From Leptolyngbya sp. NIES-3755 (GTDB taxonomy: Bacteria > Cyanobacteriota > Cyanobacteriia > Leptolyngbyales > Leptolyngbyaceae), in the NCBI GenBank assembly GCA_001548435.1, contig AP017308.1:3729030-3793029 (forward strand): a stretch of DNA of 64,000 nucleotides, in the 5' to 3' direction. Both the position numbers and the translations under genes were made by a program. Each line of letters opens with the position of its first letter. Position 1 is the stretch's first letter. This document shows, piece after piece, positions 29,290-37,525 of this stretch. The notes under the pieces are model-generated. The model was not told where the DNA came from, did no database searches, and was given only the letters and a program-made list of their open reading frames with translations.

Positions 29290-29652
29290 ATGAGCTTGAA
29301 TGTGGTAACGCTCGTGGGACGAGTGGGTGGTGAACCCGATGTGAAATATTTTGAGTCGGGTAGTGTGAAATGTCGGCTGACGCTGGCGGTAAATCGGCAA
29401 ACCAAAAATAGTGATCAGCCCGATTGGTTTAATCTCGAACTTTGGGGTAAGCAAGCGGACGTGGCGGCGAATTATGTTCGCAAAGGCAGTTTGATCGGAG
29501 TCAAGGGAGCGCTGAAGTTTGATACTTGGACGGATAAGAATTCGGGCGCACCTCGATCGTCGCCTGTGATTTTAGTCGATCGACTCCAGCTTCTCGGCTC
29601 GAAGCGCGATAACGAAGGCGGTGATGCTCCAGCTTACGAAGAAGATTTTTAA
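29290..29652 (+). CDS. ssb: single-stranded DNA-binding protein
   Basis: A 120-aa OB-fold protein (MSLNVVTLVGRVGGEPDVKY, LAVNRQTK, WFNLELWGKQADVAANYVRKGSLIGV) that coats single-stranded DNA in replication and repair. The C-terminal acidic tip (YEEDF) corresponds to the protein-interaction tail of bacterial SSB. The short length, with almost no linker, matches other cyanobacterial SSBs. An AGGTG ribosome site precedes the ATG and an intrinsic terminator follows. Confidence 0.92.
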   Translation: MSLNVVTLVGRVGGEPDVKYFESGSVKCRLTLAVNRQTKNSDQPDWFNLELWGKQADVAANYVRKGSLIGVKGALKFDTWTDKNSGAPRSSPVILVDRLQLLGSKRDNEGGDAPAYEEDF

Positions 29653-29658
29653 GCGTTT

Positions 29659-29693
29659 GAGTGGGAGGTCATTCTTTTCCCACTCATTTTTTT
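29659..29693 (+). terminator. intrinsic terminator of ssb
   Basis: GAGTGGGA (29659-29666) and TCCCACTC (29678-29685) form an 8-bp stem followed by ATTTTTTT. Confidence 0.92.
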
Positions 29694-29715
29694 AAGCGCC
29701 CGGAGTTTGATCGGA

Positions 29716-30183
29716 TCATCGATCGCGCATTCTCCCTCTCCGCTGTTCCATCCGTTCCGCGAACCGTTGACGCTGCTCTGGAGTCAGTACATTTCGGATC
29801 TCCAACATACTGTTGAACTGAGCATCGGCAGCTTTGGTTCTTAATTCTTTGACTTGACGGAATTTTTCTCGAATTTGATCGTCATTTGCTGTTCCCGCCA
29901 TCAAAGTTCGGAGTTCTTGTTGAGCTTGACGGGCGGCATCTCGATCGCGCTTCATCTGATCCCGATAGCGCGATCGAATCTGCTGAATCCGACTCGTTTG
30001 ATCTGCTGACAAGTTTAATTCCCGCAATAATCCCATTTCACCGCGTCCAGGACGATCACCCGGTGAAGGAGCTTGAGCAATGAAATGATTGGATTGTCGG
30101 AAGTCGATCGCACGTAAAACCGCCGCACTTCCGACGACTATCAGAACAGTAGACGCGACCACGATCGCAACACGACGCAGCAT
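29716..30183 (-). CDS. Spy/CpxP-like periplasmic LTXXQ protein
   Basis: A 155-aa exported helical protein. After the signal anchor (MLRRVAIVVASTVLIVVGSA) the mature part has two LTXXQ-type motifs (LNLSADQTSRIQQIR and VLTPEQRQRF) in long charged helices, as in the Spy/CpxP family of periplasmic chaperones and metal or envelope-stress proteins. The frame extends to 30255, but the inner ATG at 30183 starts the signal sequence. It is the third gene after an ECF sigma factor and a putative anti-sigma factor. Confidence 0.8.
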   Translation of the reverse strand: MLRRVAIVVASTVLIVVGSAAVLRAIDFRQSNHFIAQAPSPGDRPGRGEMGLLRELNLSADQTSRIQQIRSRYRDQMKRDRDAARQAQQELRTLMAGTANDDQIREKFRQVKELRTKAADAQFNSMLEIRNVLTPEQRQRFAERMEQRRGRMRDR

Positions 30184-30196
30184 AAGATTCAGACTC

Positions 30197-30520
30197 CTAA
30201 TTGGCAGTAGGTTCGATAAGGGGTAAATAATCTCCAGAGGTCTCGCTCGTGCCATCGACCACAGTTGACCAGTTACTTTCTAGATAAGCTTCTAAAGTGG
30301 CATCAACAGACGGCGATCGAACAGGTTGAGCAATGATCACTCCGATGAACGAGGCGGCAATTCCCGCCATACAAAGAACAAGCGGACGAGACAGACGGGA
30401 GCGTTTCGGCAAAGATTGAATAATTCGATCCTCTAAATCCGGTGAAGCGGTCGGCGGATGCGATCGATGACGACGAAGAAAGCTCGTCAGCTCCTCATCC
30501 TCTTCCGGGTGTGGATTCAT
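30197..30520 (-). CDS. putative anti-sigma factor
   Basis: A 107-aa protein with a charged N-terminal part (HPEEDEELTSFLRRHRS), one transmembrane helix (VLCMAGIAASFIGVIIAQ) and a short external tail. That topology and its position, overlapping the ECF sigma gene by four bases (ATGA) and followed by a periplasmic Spy-like protein, indicate a membrane anti-sigma factor. No zinc-binding HxxxCxxC motif is present, so the assignment rests on context. Confidence 0.65.
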   Translation of the reverse strand: MNPHPEEDEELTSFLRRHRSHPPTASPDLEDRIIQSLPKRSRLSRPLVLCMAGIAASFIGVIIAQPVRSPSVDATLEAYLESNWSTVVDGTSETSGDYLPLIEPTAN

Positions 30521-31128
30521 AATTGGACTCCTTGACGATCGAGAAATTGACGCATTGCCCCACGAGCATGAAATAATCTCGATTTCACTGTCCCAACTGG
30601 AATGTCTAGAATTTCTGCGACTTCTTTCTGTGGCATTCCTTCGAGATCATGCAGAACTAATATTGTGCGGTGATCAAAGCTCAATTCTTTTAATCCTCGC
30701 ATGACAATATCTTCGTAGTGTAACTGGATCAGATCGGGGGCTTCTTGCTGTTTCGGTGCCTGTTGAGTCAGAACTTCTAAGCGCGATCGACCTTTTGCCG
30801 CTGCTTGTCGATAGTCCGATGCGACATTCCACGCAATGCGATACAGCCAAGTCGAAAACTGAGCATTTTGGCGAAACTTGGGCAATCCTTTCCAGACTCG
30901 GAGGAACACTTCTTGAACGAGATCATCGATCGCATCGGCATCACACAGTTGAAAAAGCAATGCCCGGACGCGATTTTGATAGCGCCTGTAAAGACGGCGA
31001 AAGCTTTGAGTGTCACCCGCAACGCAGTCTTTGATCAATTCGCGTTCAGATTGATCTGGAGAATTCGATGAAGGAGTTGCTTGCACCGAAAAGGTTGAAC
31101 TAATCCAAGAAATTGCTGCCGTTGTCAC
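30517..31128 (-). CDS. ECF-type RNA polymerase sigma factor
   Basis: A 203-aa group 4 sigma factor. Region 2 is AFRR-like FRRLYRRYQNRVRALLFQLC with the core-binding DDLVQEVFLRVWKGLPKF and -10 recognition FSTWLYRIAWNVASDYRR-like segment. Region 4 contains a helix-turn-helix (KEVAEILDIPVGTVKSRLFHARGAM). The N-terminal ~25 residues are an unstructured extension. It is the first gene of the three-gene envelope-stress operon and an ECF-like promoter is visible upstream at 31161-31189. Confidence 0.9.
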   Translation of the reverse strand: MTTAAISWISSTFSVQATPSSNSPDQSERELIKDCVAGDTQSFRRLYRRYQNRVRALLFQLCDADAIDDLVQEVFLRVWKGLPKFRQNAQFSTWLYRIAWNVASDYRQAAAKGRSRLEVLTQQAPKQQEAPDLIQLHYEDIVMRGLKELSFDHRTILVLHDLEGMPQKEVAEILDIPVGTVKSRLFHARGAMRQFLDRQGVQL

Positions 31129-31160
31129 GGTTGGGAGTGCCCTTCAATTCAAGATACTGC

Positions 31161-31189
31161 TTAGACTCTGACTCGTTCAAAACGGTTCA
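31161..31189 (-). promoter_or_regulatory. candidate ECF sigma-dependent promoter
   Basis: On the minus strand TGAACC (31184-31189) and GTCTAA (31161-31166) are separated by 17 bases. They resemble the GGAAC / GTCTAA elements of ECF promoters and lie 33 bases upstream of the sigma gene start, which suggests autoregulation. Confidence 0.45.
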
Positions 31190-31210
31190 AATCGATTAAA
31201 ATCCGCTAGA

Positions 31211-31230
31211 CTTGTACAAGAAATAGTACA
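31211..31230 (+). promoter_or_regulatory. YefM-YoeB operator (two TGTACA-type half-site palindromes)
   Basis: CTTGTACAAG (31211-31220) is a perfect palindrome with core TGTACA. A second, imperfect core AGTACA lies at 31225-31230, 12 bases centre to centre. E. coli YefM-YoeB is known to bind adjacent palindromes with TGTACA cores at this kind of spacing. The site ends 12 bases before the yefM ATG. Confidence 0.65.
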
Positions 31231-31242
31231 AACAAAGCGCGA

Positions 31243-31497
31243 ATGGATATTGTTTCTTTTAGCGAAGCAAGAAATAACCTGAAGGCTGTTTTAGATCGTG
31301 TGGTCGAAGATGCTGACTTTACAGTGATTACGCGACGGGACGCAGAGGATGTGGTTGTGATGTCGCTGGAGTTGTTTAATCGTTTGATGGAGACGGATTA
31401 TCTGCTTAAATCTCCAGCAAATGCGGCTCATTTAGAGCGATCGATTGCTCAATACAAGCAAGGAAAGGCGATCGAACGGAACCTAGTGGATGAGTAG
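31243..31497 (+). CDS. yefM: type II antitoxin, Phd/YefM family
   Basis: An 84-aa antitoxin. The N-terminal DNA-binding Phd/YefM fold reads VSFSEARNNLKAVLDRV, then DFTVITRRDAEDVVVMSLELFNRLMET. The C-terminal half is the charged, flexible part that wraps the toxin. It is expected to neutralise YoeB and repress its own promoter through the palindromes at 31211-31230. It overlaps the toxin gene by 8 bases. Confidence 0.93.
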   Translation: MDIVSFSEARNNLKAVLDRVVEDADFTVITRRDAEDVVVMSLELFNRLMETDYLLKSPANAAHLERSIAQYKQGKAIERNLVDE

Positions 31498-31756
31498 AAA
31501 GCTCGCTTGGACTGAAGAAGCCTGGAACGACTATGTCTATTGGCAAGGTCAAGATAAGAAGACGTTAAAGCGGATTAACAAACTGATTCAAGAGACTCTA
31601 CGATCGCCCCTGGAGGGAATCGGAAAGCCAGAAGCACTCAGCGGCAATTTGACTGGGTTCTGGTCGCGTCGTATCGATGAAACGAATCGGCTAGTTTACG
31701 CAGTTGACGATGACTATCTCACGATTATTGCTTGTCGATACCACTACTCCGATTGA
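31490..31756 (+). CDS. yoeB: YoeB-family mRNA interferase toxin
   Basis: An 88-aa RelE-fold ribosome-dependent endoribonuclease that cuts mRNA in the A site. Diagnostic parts are LAWTEEAWNDYVYWQ at the N-terminus, GIGKPEALSGNLTGFWSRRI (catalytic Glu and Arg) and the C-terminal ACRYHYSD with the conserved His-Tyr. Length and C-terminus are complete, so the toxin looks intact. Confidence 0.94.
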   Translation: MSRKLAWTEEAWNDYVYWQGQDKKTLKRINKLIQETLRSPLEGIGKPEALSGNLTGFWSRRIDETNRLVYAVDDDYLTIIACRYHYSD

Positions 31757-31830
31757 GAAGTAATAACTACGCCTCTCGGATTAATCCAGATGGCATAGGA
31801 TTGAAAAGAAGAAAACATTCCTCCTAATCT

Positions 31831-32733
31831 ATGTCTGCTTCGTCTCAAGTGGTTTTAATTACGGGTGCATCGGCGGGGATCGGAGCCGCACTCGCGCAAT
31901 TGTTAGCCGATCGCTTTCCGGGGATCAAACTAATTCTTGCGGCTCGAAGTATTGATAAATTGGATCGAATTGCCGATCGCGCTCGTGAATCTGGGGCGGA
32001 AGTGCTGACGGTGGCGACGGATATGGGACAGCCAGAACAAGTGGAAGCGCTGGCGAAAACTGCGATCGACAAATTCGGACGTGTGGATGTTTTGGTGAAT
32101 AACGCAGGATACGGACAGATGGGACCGATCGAGCTAATTCCGATCGAGTTAGTCCAACGACAGTTTCAGGTGAATGTGATTGGTGCGATCGGATTAATCC
32201 AAGCCTTGATTCCAGTGATGCGCGACCAAGGAGGCGGCAAAATTATTAACGTCAGTTCGCTTGGCGGTCGAATTGCGTTTCCGTTTTTTGGATTGTACAG
32301 TGCTTCTAAATTTGCGCTGGAATCGTTGAGTGATAGTTTGCGACGAGAATTAGTCCCGTTTAATATTCGTGTCAGTGTGATTGAACCGGGTCCGGTGACT
32401 ACGGAATTTTTCGAGGTGGTTGAGCGTGAAGTGGATACCACCATGCCCGATGGACTGAATACGCCGTATCGGGCTGCATTTGAGAATTTAGGAAACTTGG
32501 ATAGACTTACAAGAAGTCAGGCTTGGAGTTCGGAGCGAGTCGCGGCTGTGATTGTGAGAGCGATCGTAGCAAAGCGACCTCAGCCTCGATACATTGCAGC
32601 GACCGCTGGAGGCTTGACCATATTTATGATGACTAAGGTACTGCCGACATGGATCGTGGATCTCTTTTGGCAAAAATTCTACGCAATCGATCGCGTCGCC
32701 AAGGATTGGAAAACTCGTCAACCCTCCCTGTAA
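31831..32733 (+). CDS. short-chain dehydrogenase/reductase
   Basis: A 300-aa classical-to-extended SDR. It has the NAD(P)-binding TGASAGIGAALA, the NNAG motif (LVNNAGYGQMG) and the catalytic Ser and YxxxK (SLGGRIAFPFFGLYSASKFAL). The C-terminal helix (FMMTKVLPTWIVDLFW) is hydrophobic and may associate with membrane. The substrate is unknown. The stop codon overlaps the start of sucC (TAATG), so the two are translated from one mRNA. Confidence 0.9.
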   Translation: MSASSQVVLITGASAGIGAALAQLLADRFPGIKLILAARSIDKLDRIADRARESGAEVLTVATDMGQPEQVEALAKTAIDKFGRVDVLVNNAGYGQMGPIELIPIELVQRQFQVNVIGAIGLIQALIPVMRDQGGGKIINVSSLGGRIAFPFFGLYSASKFALESLSDSLRRELVPFNIRVSVIEPGPVTTEFFEVVEREVDTTMPDGLNTPYRAAFENLGNLDRLTRSQAWSSERVAAVIVRAIVAKRPQPRYIAATAGGLTIFMMTKVLPTWIVDLFWQKFYAIDRVAKDWKTRQPSL

Positions 32734-33914
32734 TGGATCTCCTCGAATATCAAGCTAAGGATTTGTTTCGTGAAGTGGGAATTCCGGTTCTGCCTTCTCA
32801 ACGTATCGAGCGTCCTACGGATTTGAAGGCGCTAAAGATTCCTTACCCGATCGCGCTTAAGTCTCAAGTGTATATGGGTGAGCGTGGTCGGGTTGGAGGA
32901 GTTCGGTTTGTGTCGAATACCATTGATGCGATCGCGGCGGCTCATTCAATTTTTAATCTGCCAATTGTGGGGGAATATCCCAAGGTGCTATTGGCAGAGG
33001 CGAAATACGAAGCGCAACAAGAACTTTATGTGGCAGTGGTTTTGAACCAGTCGATTCGGCGACCTGTGATTTTGGGATCGGCGAAAGGTGGCATTGATGT
33101 GCAAACAGCGATCGATGAAATGCAGCACGTTGTGATTGATCAAGATTTCTCTCCGTTTTATGCCCGTCGATTAGCTCTGAAAATGGGGCTGCAAGGAGAT
33201 TTAATCAATTCGTTTAGCGAGATTGTTGAACGCATGTATTGGTTATTTGTCGATAAAGATCTGGATCTCGTTGAAATCAATCCTCTAGGTGTGAATGCCA
33301 AAGGCGAAATTATGGCGCTTGATGGCAAGATTACTGTCAACGATGCGGCACTGGGACGGCATCCAGCATTGGCAGCTTTGGATAATCGACCTCGAAAATT
33401 TGTCCTCGATCGCTTACCCGATTCGTTGACCACGATCGATCCCGATGGGCAAATTGCGGTTTTGTGTAATGGAGCCGCATTGACAATGGCAACAATGGAT
33501 CTAATTAGTCAATCGGGTGGAAAGTTGCTGCACTATCTCAATATTGGCAGTGAAACGCATCACAGTTGGCAGCCAGAAACTTTGTGCGATCGATTAGAGC
33601 AAGGCTTGACGATGCTGGCGAAGAATAAACAAGTCAAAACGATTTTGGTGAATATTGTTGCAGGAGCGGTCGAGAGCGATCGAATTGCAGAAGCGATCGG
33701 GCGATTTCTCCGTCCGCCTGCACCCACGAGAGCCGTCAGCCAAGAACTAAAAATCAGCCGGGGTGCACCTTTACCAAAATTAGTCGTGCGATTGTTAGGA
33801 GCGAATCTAGAGGTAGCAAAAGAGTACCTAGCCTCGACTCCAGCCTTAATCATGGATGACTTGGATAGCGCGATCGCGCAATTAATCATTCTCACCAGGA
33901 AGAAAGATCCTTAA
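32733..33914 (+). CDS. sucC: succinyl-CoA ligase (ADP-forming) beta subunit-like protein
   Basis: An ATP-grasp subunit that, with the alpha subunit, interconverts succinyl-CoA and succinate with synthesis of ATP. The 393-aa protein starts MDLLEYQAKDLFREVGIPV, the family N-terminus, and has LKSQVYMGERGRVGGV, the LVEINPLGVN motif and the ligase domain with LCNGAALTMATMDL. The start at ATG 32733 overlaps the SDR stop. The frame open further upstream is coding for the SDR in another frame. Its partner sucD begins 369 bases downstream after a structured spacer. Confidence 0.88.
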   Translation: MDLLEYQAKDLFREVGIPVLPSQRIERPTDLKALKIPYPIALKSQVYMGERGRVGGVRFVSNTIDAIAAAHSIFNLPIVGEYPKVLLAEAKYEAQQELYVAVVLNQSIRRPVILGSAKGGIDVQTAIDEMQHVVIDQDFSPFYARRLALKMGLQGDLINSFSEIVERMYWLFVDKDLDLVEINPLGVNAKGEIMALDGKITVNDAALGRHPALAALDNRPRKFVLDRLPDSLTTIDPDGQIAVLCNGAALTMATMDLISQSGGKLLHYLNIGSETHHSWQPETLCDRLEQGLTMLAKNKQVKTILVNIVAGAVESDRIAEAIGRFLRPPAPTRAVSQELKISRGAPLPKLVVRLLGANLEVAKEYLASTPALIMDDLDSAIAQLIILTRKKDP

Positions 33915-33942
33915 CTTGGTATTAACCTTACGTTAACTAAAA

Positions 33943-34258
33943 TATAATCAAGTACTTCCACGGATCTTTTTTTCCGCCTTCGAGTTACGTTTGGTGACTT
34001 TAGCGAATCTGGGGATTTGTGTTCTAGCTGACCCCTTTATAATTTGGGAAAGACGCAAGCTTCACCTGTATGTGGCTCGGAGAACGAATAAATCTGAGTC
34101 AATTCTATCCATTGTTCCGTAGCCCCCCTGATCGTCCGAATACTTCTGAGCTTGCAACCTGACTTTGGGACGGGTTGTAGTGCTTGAATTCACCGTTTAT
34201 AGTTCTAGCAAAAAGCTCATTTTGAACAGTAATCGTCATCATTCTTCGGAATGATTTT
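33943..34258 (+). ncRNA. candidate structured RNA in the sucC-sucD spacer
   Basis: A TATAAT box (33943-33948, -35 unclear) is followed by about 300 bases with no frame but nested complementary segments: 33984-33989 with 34118-34123, 33995-34000 with 34096-34101, 34021-34028 with 34075-34085, and an inner CCC/GGG pair at 34033-34048. This gives a long rod interrupted by internal loops, reminiscent of 6S RNA. A further stem (34155-34159 with 34173-34177) and a UUCG-capped hairpin (34238-34255) follow. It could be an independent RNA such as 6S, or a long regulated leader of sucD. I could not match it to a named family. Confidence 0.4.
34238..34258 (+). terminator. UUCG-tetraloop hairpin before sucD
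   Basis: ATCATTC (34238-34244), loop TTCG, GAATGAT (34249-34255), then TTT. A perfect 7-bp stem with a stable tetraloop and a short T-run, 26 bases before the sucD ATG. It could terminate the spacer RNA or attenuate sucD. Confidence 0.5.
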
Positions 34259-34283
34259 CACTTAATACGTGCTTACCAACCTT

Positions 34284-35192
34284 ATGAATTTTACGCCAGC
34301 CAGCAAGGTCATCGTGCAGGGCATTCTAGAGCCATTGGGAAAACTTTATGCGCCGCTGATGCAGGAGTATGGCACTCAAATTGTTGCAGGAATCAGCCCC
34401 GGACAAGGAGGACAGGCACTTTCAGGGATTCCTGTGTTTGATATGCTCGAACAGGCATTACCGAAGGTTGGAGCAGTAGATACGACGGTGATTTTTTCGC
34501 CTCCTTATGCGGCGTTGGATGCAGCACTCGAAGCGATCGCGGTCGGCATCAGACAAATTGTACTGATCAGCCAAGGAATTCCCCCTCTTGATATGGTACA
34601 TCTGATCCGCAAAGCTGAGGCAACTGATACGCTGATTGTGGGTCCGAATAGTCCAGGCGTGATTGTCCCCGGACAGATGTTACTCGGAATTCATCCGCCA
34701 AACTTTTATCGACCCGGCTCGATCGGGCTTTTGAGTCGAAATGGAACCTTAACGTATGAAGTAGCTTGGACATTAACGCAAGCAGGATTTGGACAGTCGA
34801 TCGCAGTGAGTTTAGGGGGCGATCAGATTACAGGTTCGACCTTTCCGCAGTGGCTCCAGATTTTAGATGAAGATGATCAGACGGATGTAATTGTGCTTGT
34901 CGGTGAGATTGGTGGAGATTATGAAGAAATTGCAGCCCATTACATTGCAGAAGCGATCGATAAACCTGTGATTGCGTATATTGCAGGTCGAAGCGCGCCA
35001 CGAAATCGACGAATGGGACACGCAGGAGCCATTATTGATTCGCAGACTGCTAATTTGGGACCGGATTTAGGAACAGCGGAAAGTAAGATATCTGCATTTA
35101 AACGAGCAGGAATCCCAGTGGCTGAGAGACCGTCTGAGATTCCTGAGATTGTGAAACGAATTTTGAAAACGCCTGTGAGAAAGGCAATTTAA
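34284..35192 (+). CDS. sucD: succinyl-CoA ligase alpha subunit-like protein
   Basis: The CoA-binding subunit that carries the phospho-histidine. The 302-aa protein has the CoA-binding N-domain (KVIVQGILEPLGKLY, GISPGQGG), GPNSPGVI, and the active-site His in RMGHAGAIID. The ATG at 34284 gives MNFTPASKV. A GTG at 34269 is less likely. In cyanobacteria lacking 2-oxoglutarate dehydrogenase, SucCD works with the succinic semialdehyde or related TCA bypass. It is separated from sucC by the structured spacer. Confidence 0.87.
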   Translation: MNFTPASKVIVQGILEPLGKLYAPLMQEYGTQIVAGISPGQGGQALSGIPVFDMLEQALPKVGAVDTTVIFSPPYAALDAALEAIAVGIRQIVLISQGIPPLDMVHLIRKAEATDTLIVGPNSPGVIVPGQMLLGIHPPNFYRPGSIGLLSRNGTLTYEVAWTLTQAGFGQSIAVSLGGDQITGSTFPQWLQILDEDDQTDVIVLVGEIGGDYEEIAAHYIAEAIDKPVIAYIAGRSAPRNRRMGHAGAIIDSQTANLGPDLGTAESKISAFKRAGIPVAERPSEIPEIVKRILKTPVRKAI

Positions 35193-35193
35193 T

Positions 35194-35679
35194 CTATGCT
35201 TCGGTTGCTTTTGCCAGTTCCGCAGGTTTCACGAATCCGCCATAGGCAGCCAAGATTGCAGTCAGCGCATTGAACCAGACATTGTTACCGTAGATCGGCA
35301 TCAGTCCGAAAGTGGTATTCGTCGCAGGAATCAAGCCAAATAAGACGATCGCGGTATATGCGATCGCGAATCCTTGGTTGTACACCAGTGAACCACTAAA
35401 GCTCGTTGCGGCTGCAATTCCAAGCAATCCAACCACAATATGCACAGCATTATGCACATAGTTAGTGGGGAACAATCCGAATAAATGTCCGTAACCCACC
35501 GAAGATGAGAGGCGAGGAATATAAACATCCCCTGTTACAGGTGCAGATCCAGGAAACGACATGAATGCAGGAATGAAACCAGCAATTCCGATCGTCAAAA
35601 AGATAATACCGAGAATGAGCGCGATCGCTTTTTCGGTGTCTGCTAGGCTTTTGAACGAGAGTTTGAATTTGTCTTGCAT
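35194..35679 (-). CDS. DUF4383 membrane protein
   Basis: A 161-aa membrane protein with four helices, matching the DUF4383 pattern: IALILGIIFLTIGIAGFIP near the start, YGHLFGLFPTNYVHNAVHIVVGLLG in the middle and GLIPATNTTFGLMPIYGNNVWFNALTAI near the end. Function unknown. It is convergent with sucD, their stops only one base apart. Confidence 0.8.
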   Translation of the reverse strand: MQDKFKLSFKSLADTEKAIALILGIIFLTIGIAGFIPAFMSFPGSAPVTGDVYIPRLSSSVGYGHLFGLFPTNYVHNAVHIVVGLLGIAAATSFSGSLVYNQGFAIAYTAIVLFGLIPATNTTFGLMPIYGNNVWFNALTAILAAYGGFVKPAELAKATEA

Positions 35680-35872
35680 TGTTCAGGTAAGAGTTTGTGA
35701 GTAGGCTTACACCGTCTATTCAATTAACTTCCGCTCACTAAACATCTATCGAAGGACAATGAAGCTTACAGACCTTTCTGAGTAGAAATAGAGCCGTTTC
35801 ATCTGTCTTAAGCGGCATTCTGAAATTTTTTAGCTCCGACATAATAGAACCCAAATTCTTATGCACTGAGCT

Positions 35873-36916
35873 ATGACGGACGGAATAGAATTATTGAGAG
35901 CAAATCGCGATCGACTATTTGAATTAATCGATCGTTTCTCTAAAGCAACTGTGTTAGTCGTTGGCGATCTCACCTTAGATGAATTTCTGAATGGTGAAGT
36001 GGAACGAGTCTCGCGTGAAGCTCCAGTTCTAATTTTGCGACATGAGGAAACCCAACAGATTCCAGGCGGTGGAGCGAATGCGGTCTATAACTTTGCAAGA
36101 TTGGGCGCAAACGTAAAAGCGGTTGGATTGCTTGGAAAAGATATTCAAGGAGCAGCATTAGTGCGATTGTTTGAAGCAGCGGGAATTAGTACGGATGGCA
36201 TTGTTTGGGATGTCGATCGACCGACTGTAACCAAAACTCGAATCTCTGGACATTCTCGGCAGTCAGTAACCCAGCAGATTGTGAGAATCGATCGTAAATC
36301 GAATGCGCTCCCTGCATTAGAACTTCAACAACAGTTAGCAGCTTATATTCGCGATCAGATTGATCAAGTCGATGCGATCGTCTGTTCCGATTATGGGGAT
36401 GGAACCTTGACGCAACCTGTAATTGAAGCTGCATTGGAGCATTCGAGAACGATCGTGGATTCTCAGAAGCAAATTCCACGCTATCAGGATGCAATGATTT
36501 TCACACCGAACTTACCTGAAGCAGAATTGGCAGTGGGATACTCGATCAATGATGCTGAATCACTATCAAGAGCAGGACAGGATTTGCTTCGGATTACTCA
36601 TGCTCAGTACATCTTGATTACTCGTGGCGAACAGGGAATGACATTGTTCGATCGTCTAGGCAATCAGCAGCATGTTCCTGCATTTAATCGAACCAAAGTA
36701 TTTGATGTGACGGGAGCAGGAGACACCGTTGTGGCAGCTTTGACCTTGGGACTAATTGCGGGTGCAACGGTTTGGGAAGCGGTGATTTTAGGAAATTTGG
36801 CGGCGAGTATTGTTGTGAGACGATTTGGAACGACGACAACGACAGCAGCAGAGATGAAACTGGAACTGGAGAAAATAATTGAGCGATCGGAGTTATCAAC
36901 TGCTTCAAATCGTTAA
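35873..36916 (+). CDS. PfkB-family sugar kinase (heptose-7-phosphate kinase HldA/RfaE1-like)
   Basis: A 347-aa ribokinase-fold enzyme. The N-terminal part (VLVVGDLTLDEFLNGEVERVS, then EETQQIPGGGANAVYN) and the catalytic GAGDTVVAALTLGL near residue 285 match the kinase half of HldE, which phosphorylates D-glycero-beta-D-manno-heptose 7-phosphate for lipopolysaccharide or glycan heptose. No adenylyltransferase domain is fused. The exact sugar is inferred. It ends at the terminator shared with the DoxX gene. Confidence 0.83.
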   Translation: MTDGIELLRANRDRLFELIDRFSKATVLVVGDLTLDEFLNGEVERVSREAPVLILRHEETQQIPGGGANAVYNFARLGANVKAVGLLGKDIQGAALVRLFEAAGISTDGIVWDVDRPTVTKTRISGHSRQSVTQQIVRIDRKSNALPALELQQQLAAYIRDQIDQVDAIVCSDYGDGTLTQPVIEAALEHSRTIVDSQKQIPRYQDAMIFTPNLPEAELAVGYSINDAESLSRAGQDLLRITHAQYILITRGEQGMTLFDRLGNQQHVPAFNRTKVFDVTGAGDTVVAALTLGLIAGATVWEAVILGNLAASIVVRRFGTTTTTAAEMKLELEKIIERSELSTASNR

Positions 36917-36929
36917 GCTTTCCATTCAA

Positions 36930-36975
36930 TAAAAAATGGAGACAACCTATAAGACTGTCTCCACTTCATTTTTCA
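36930..36975. terminator. bidirectional terminator
   Basis: TGGAGACA (36937-36944) and TGTCTCCA (36956-36963), preceded by A-run and followed by TTCATTTTT. It serves the convergent kinase and DoxX genes. Confidence 0.87.
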
Positions 36976-36985
36976 ATTAGGGCAG

Positions 36986-37525
36986 TTATTTTGCTGCGCT
37001 TGCCTGCTTTTCAACGCTAGGAGATTGGTACGCTTTCTCCAATCGCATCAATTGTTTCGCCTGTGCCGATAATGCACCCGCATCCAGCCAGTTTGCAATC
37101 AAAGCATCGGTCGAGAACAATCCTGCTCCGTTCACCGTGAAGAGAAGGAAGGAAGCTGCATAGATCGCTGATAGTTCTAGATAAGGCAGATTCAAACCAG
37201 CAACCAGGATGTGATGATACATCGCAACACACATCGTACCGAACAGTCCGAATGCAGCGGGACGAGTCAAAAAGCCGATCGCGAGTAAGGGTGCAGCGGT
37301 GGTTTCAGTGAGTGCAGCGAGGTAGCTGAAGAAGATCGGGAATGGAAGACCAATCACTTCAACATAGCCGTGAGCAAAGCTTTCGATGTCAGCAAATTTG
37401 TCGAGTCCGTTGTGGATCATCATGATGCCTAAAACGGCGCGTAAAACTGCCCAAGCGGTTTGTGACCAGAAGTTAGGCGTAACAGTCGGCTTGAGAATTG
37501 CCGTTACCAGAGGAGAGGTCGCCAT
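36986..37525 (-). CDS. DoxX family membrane protein
   Basis: A 179-aa four-helix membrane protein of the DoxX/DoxD family, linked to redox and sulfur metabolism in other bacteria without a firm biochemical role. Typical motifs are RAVLGIMMIHNGLDKFAD, LAALTETTAAPLLAIGFLTRPAA and GAGLFSTDAL. It is followed by a bidirectional terminator. Confidence 0.88.
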   Translation of the reverse strand: MATSPLVTAILKPTVTPNFWSQTAWAVLRAVLGIMMIHNGLDKFADIESFAHGYVEVIGLPFPIFFSYLAALTETTAAPLLAIGFLTRPAAFGLFGTMCVAMYHHILVAGLNLPYLELSAIYAASFLLFTVNGAGLFSTDALIANWLDAGALSAQAKQLMRLEKAYQSPSVEKQASAAK

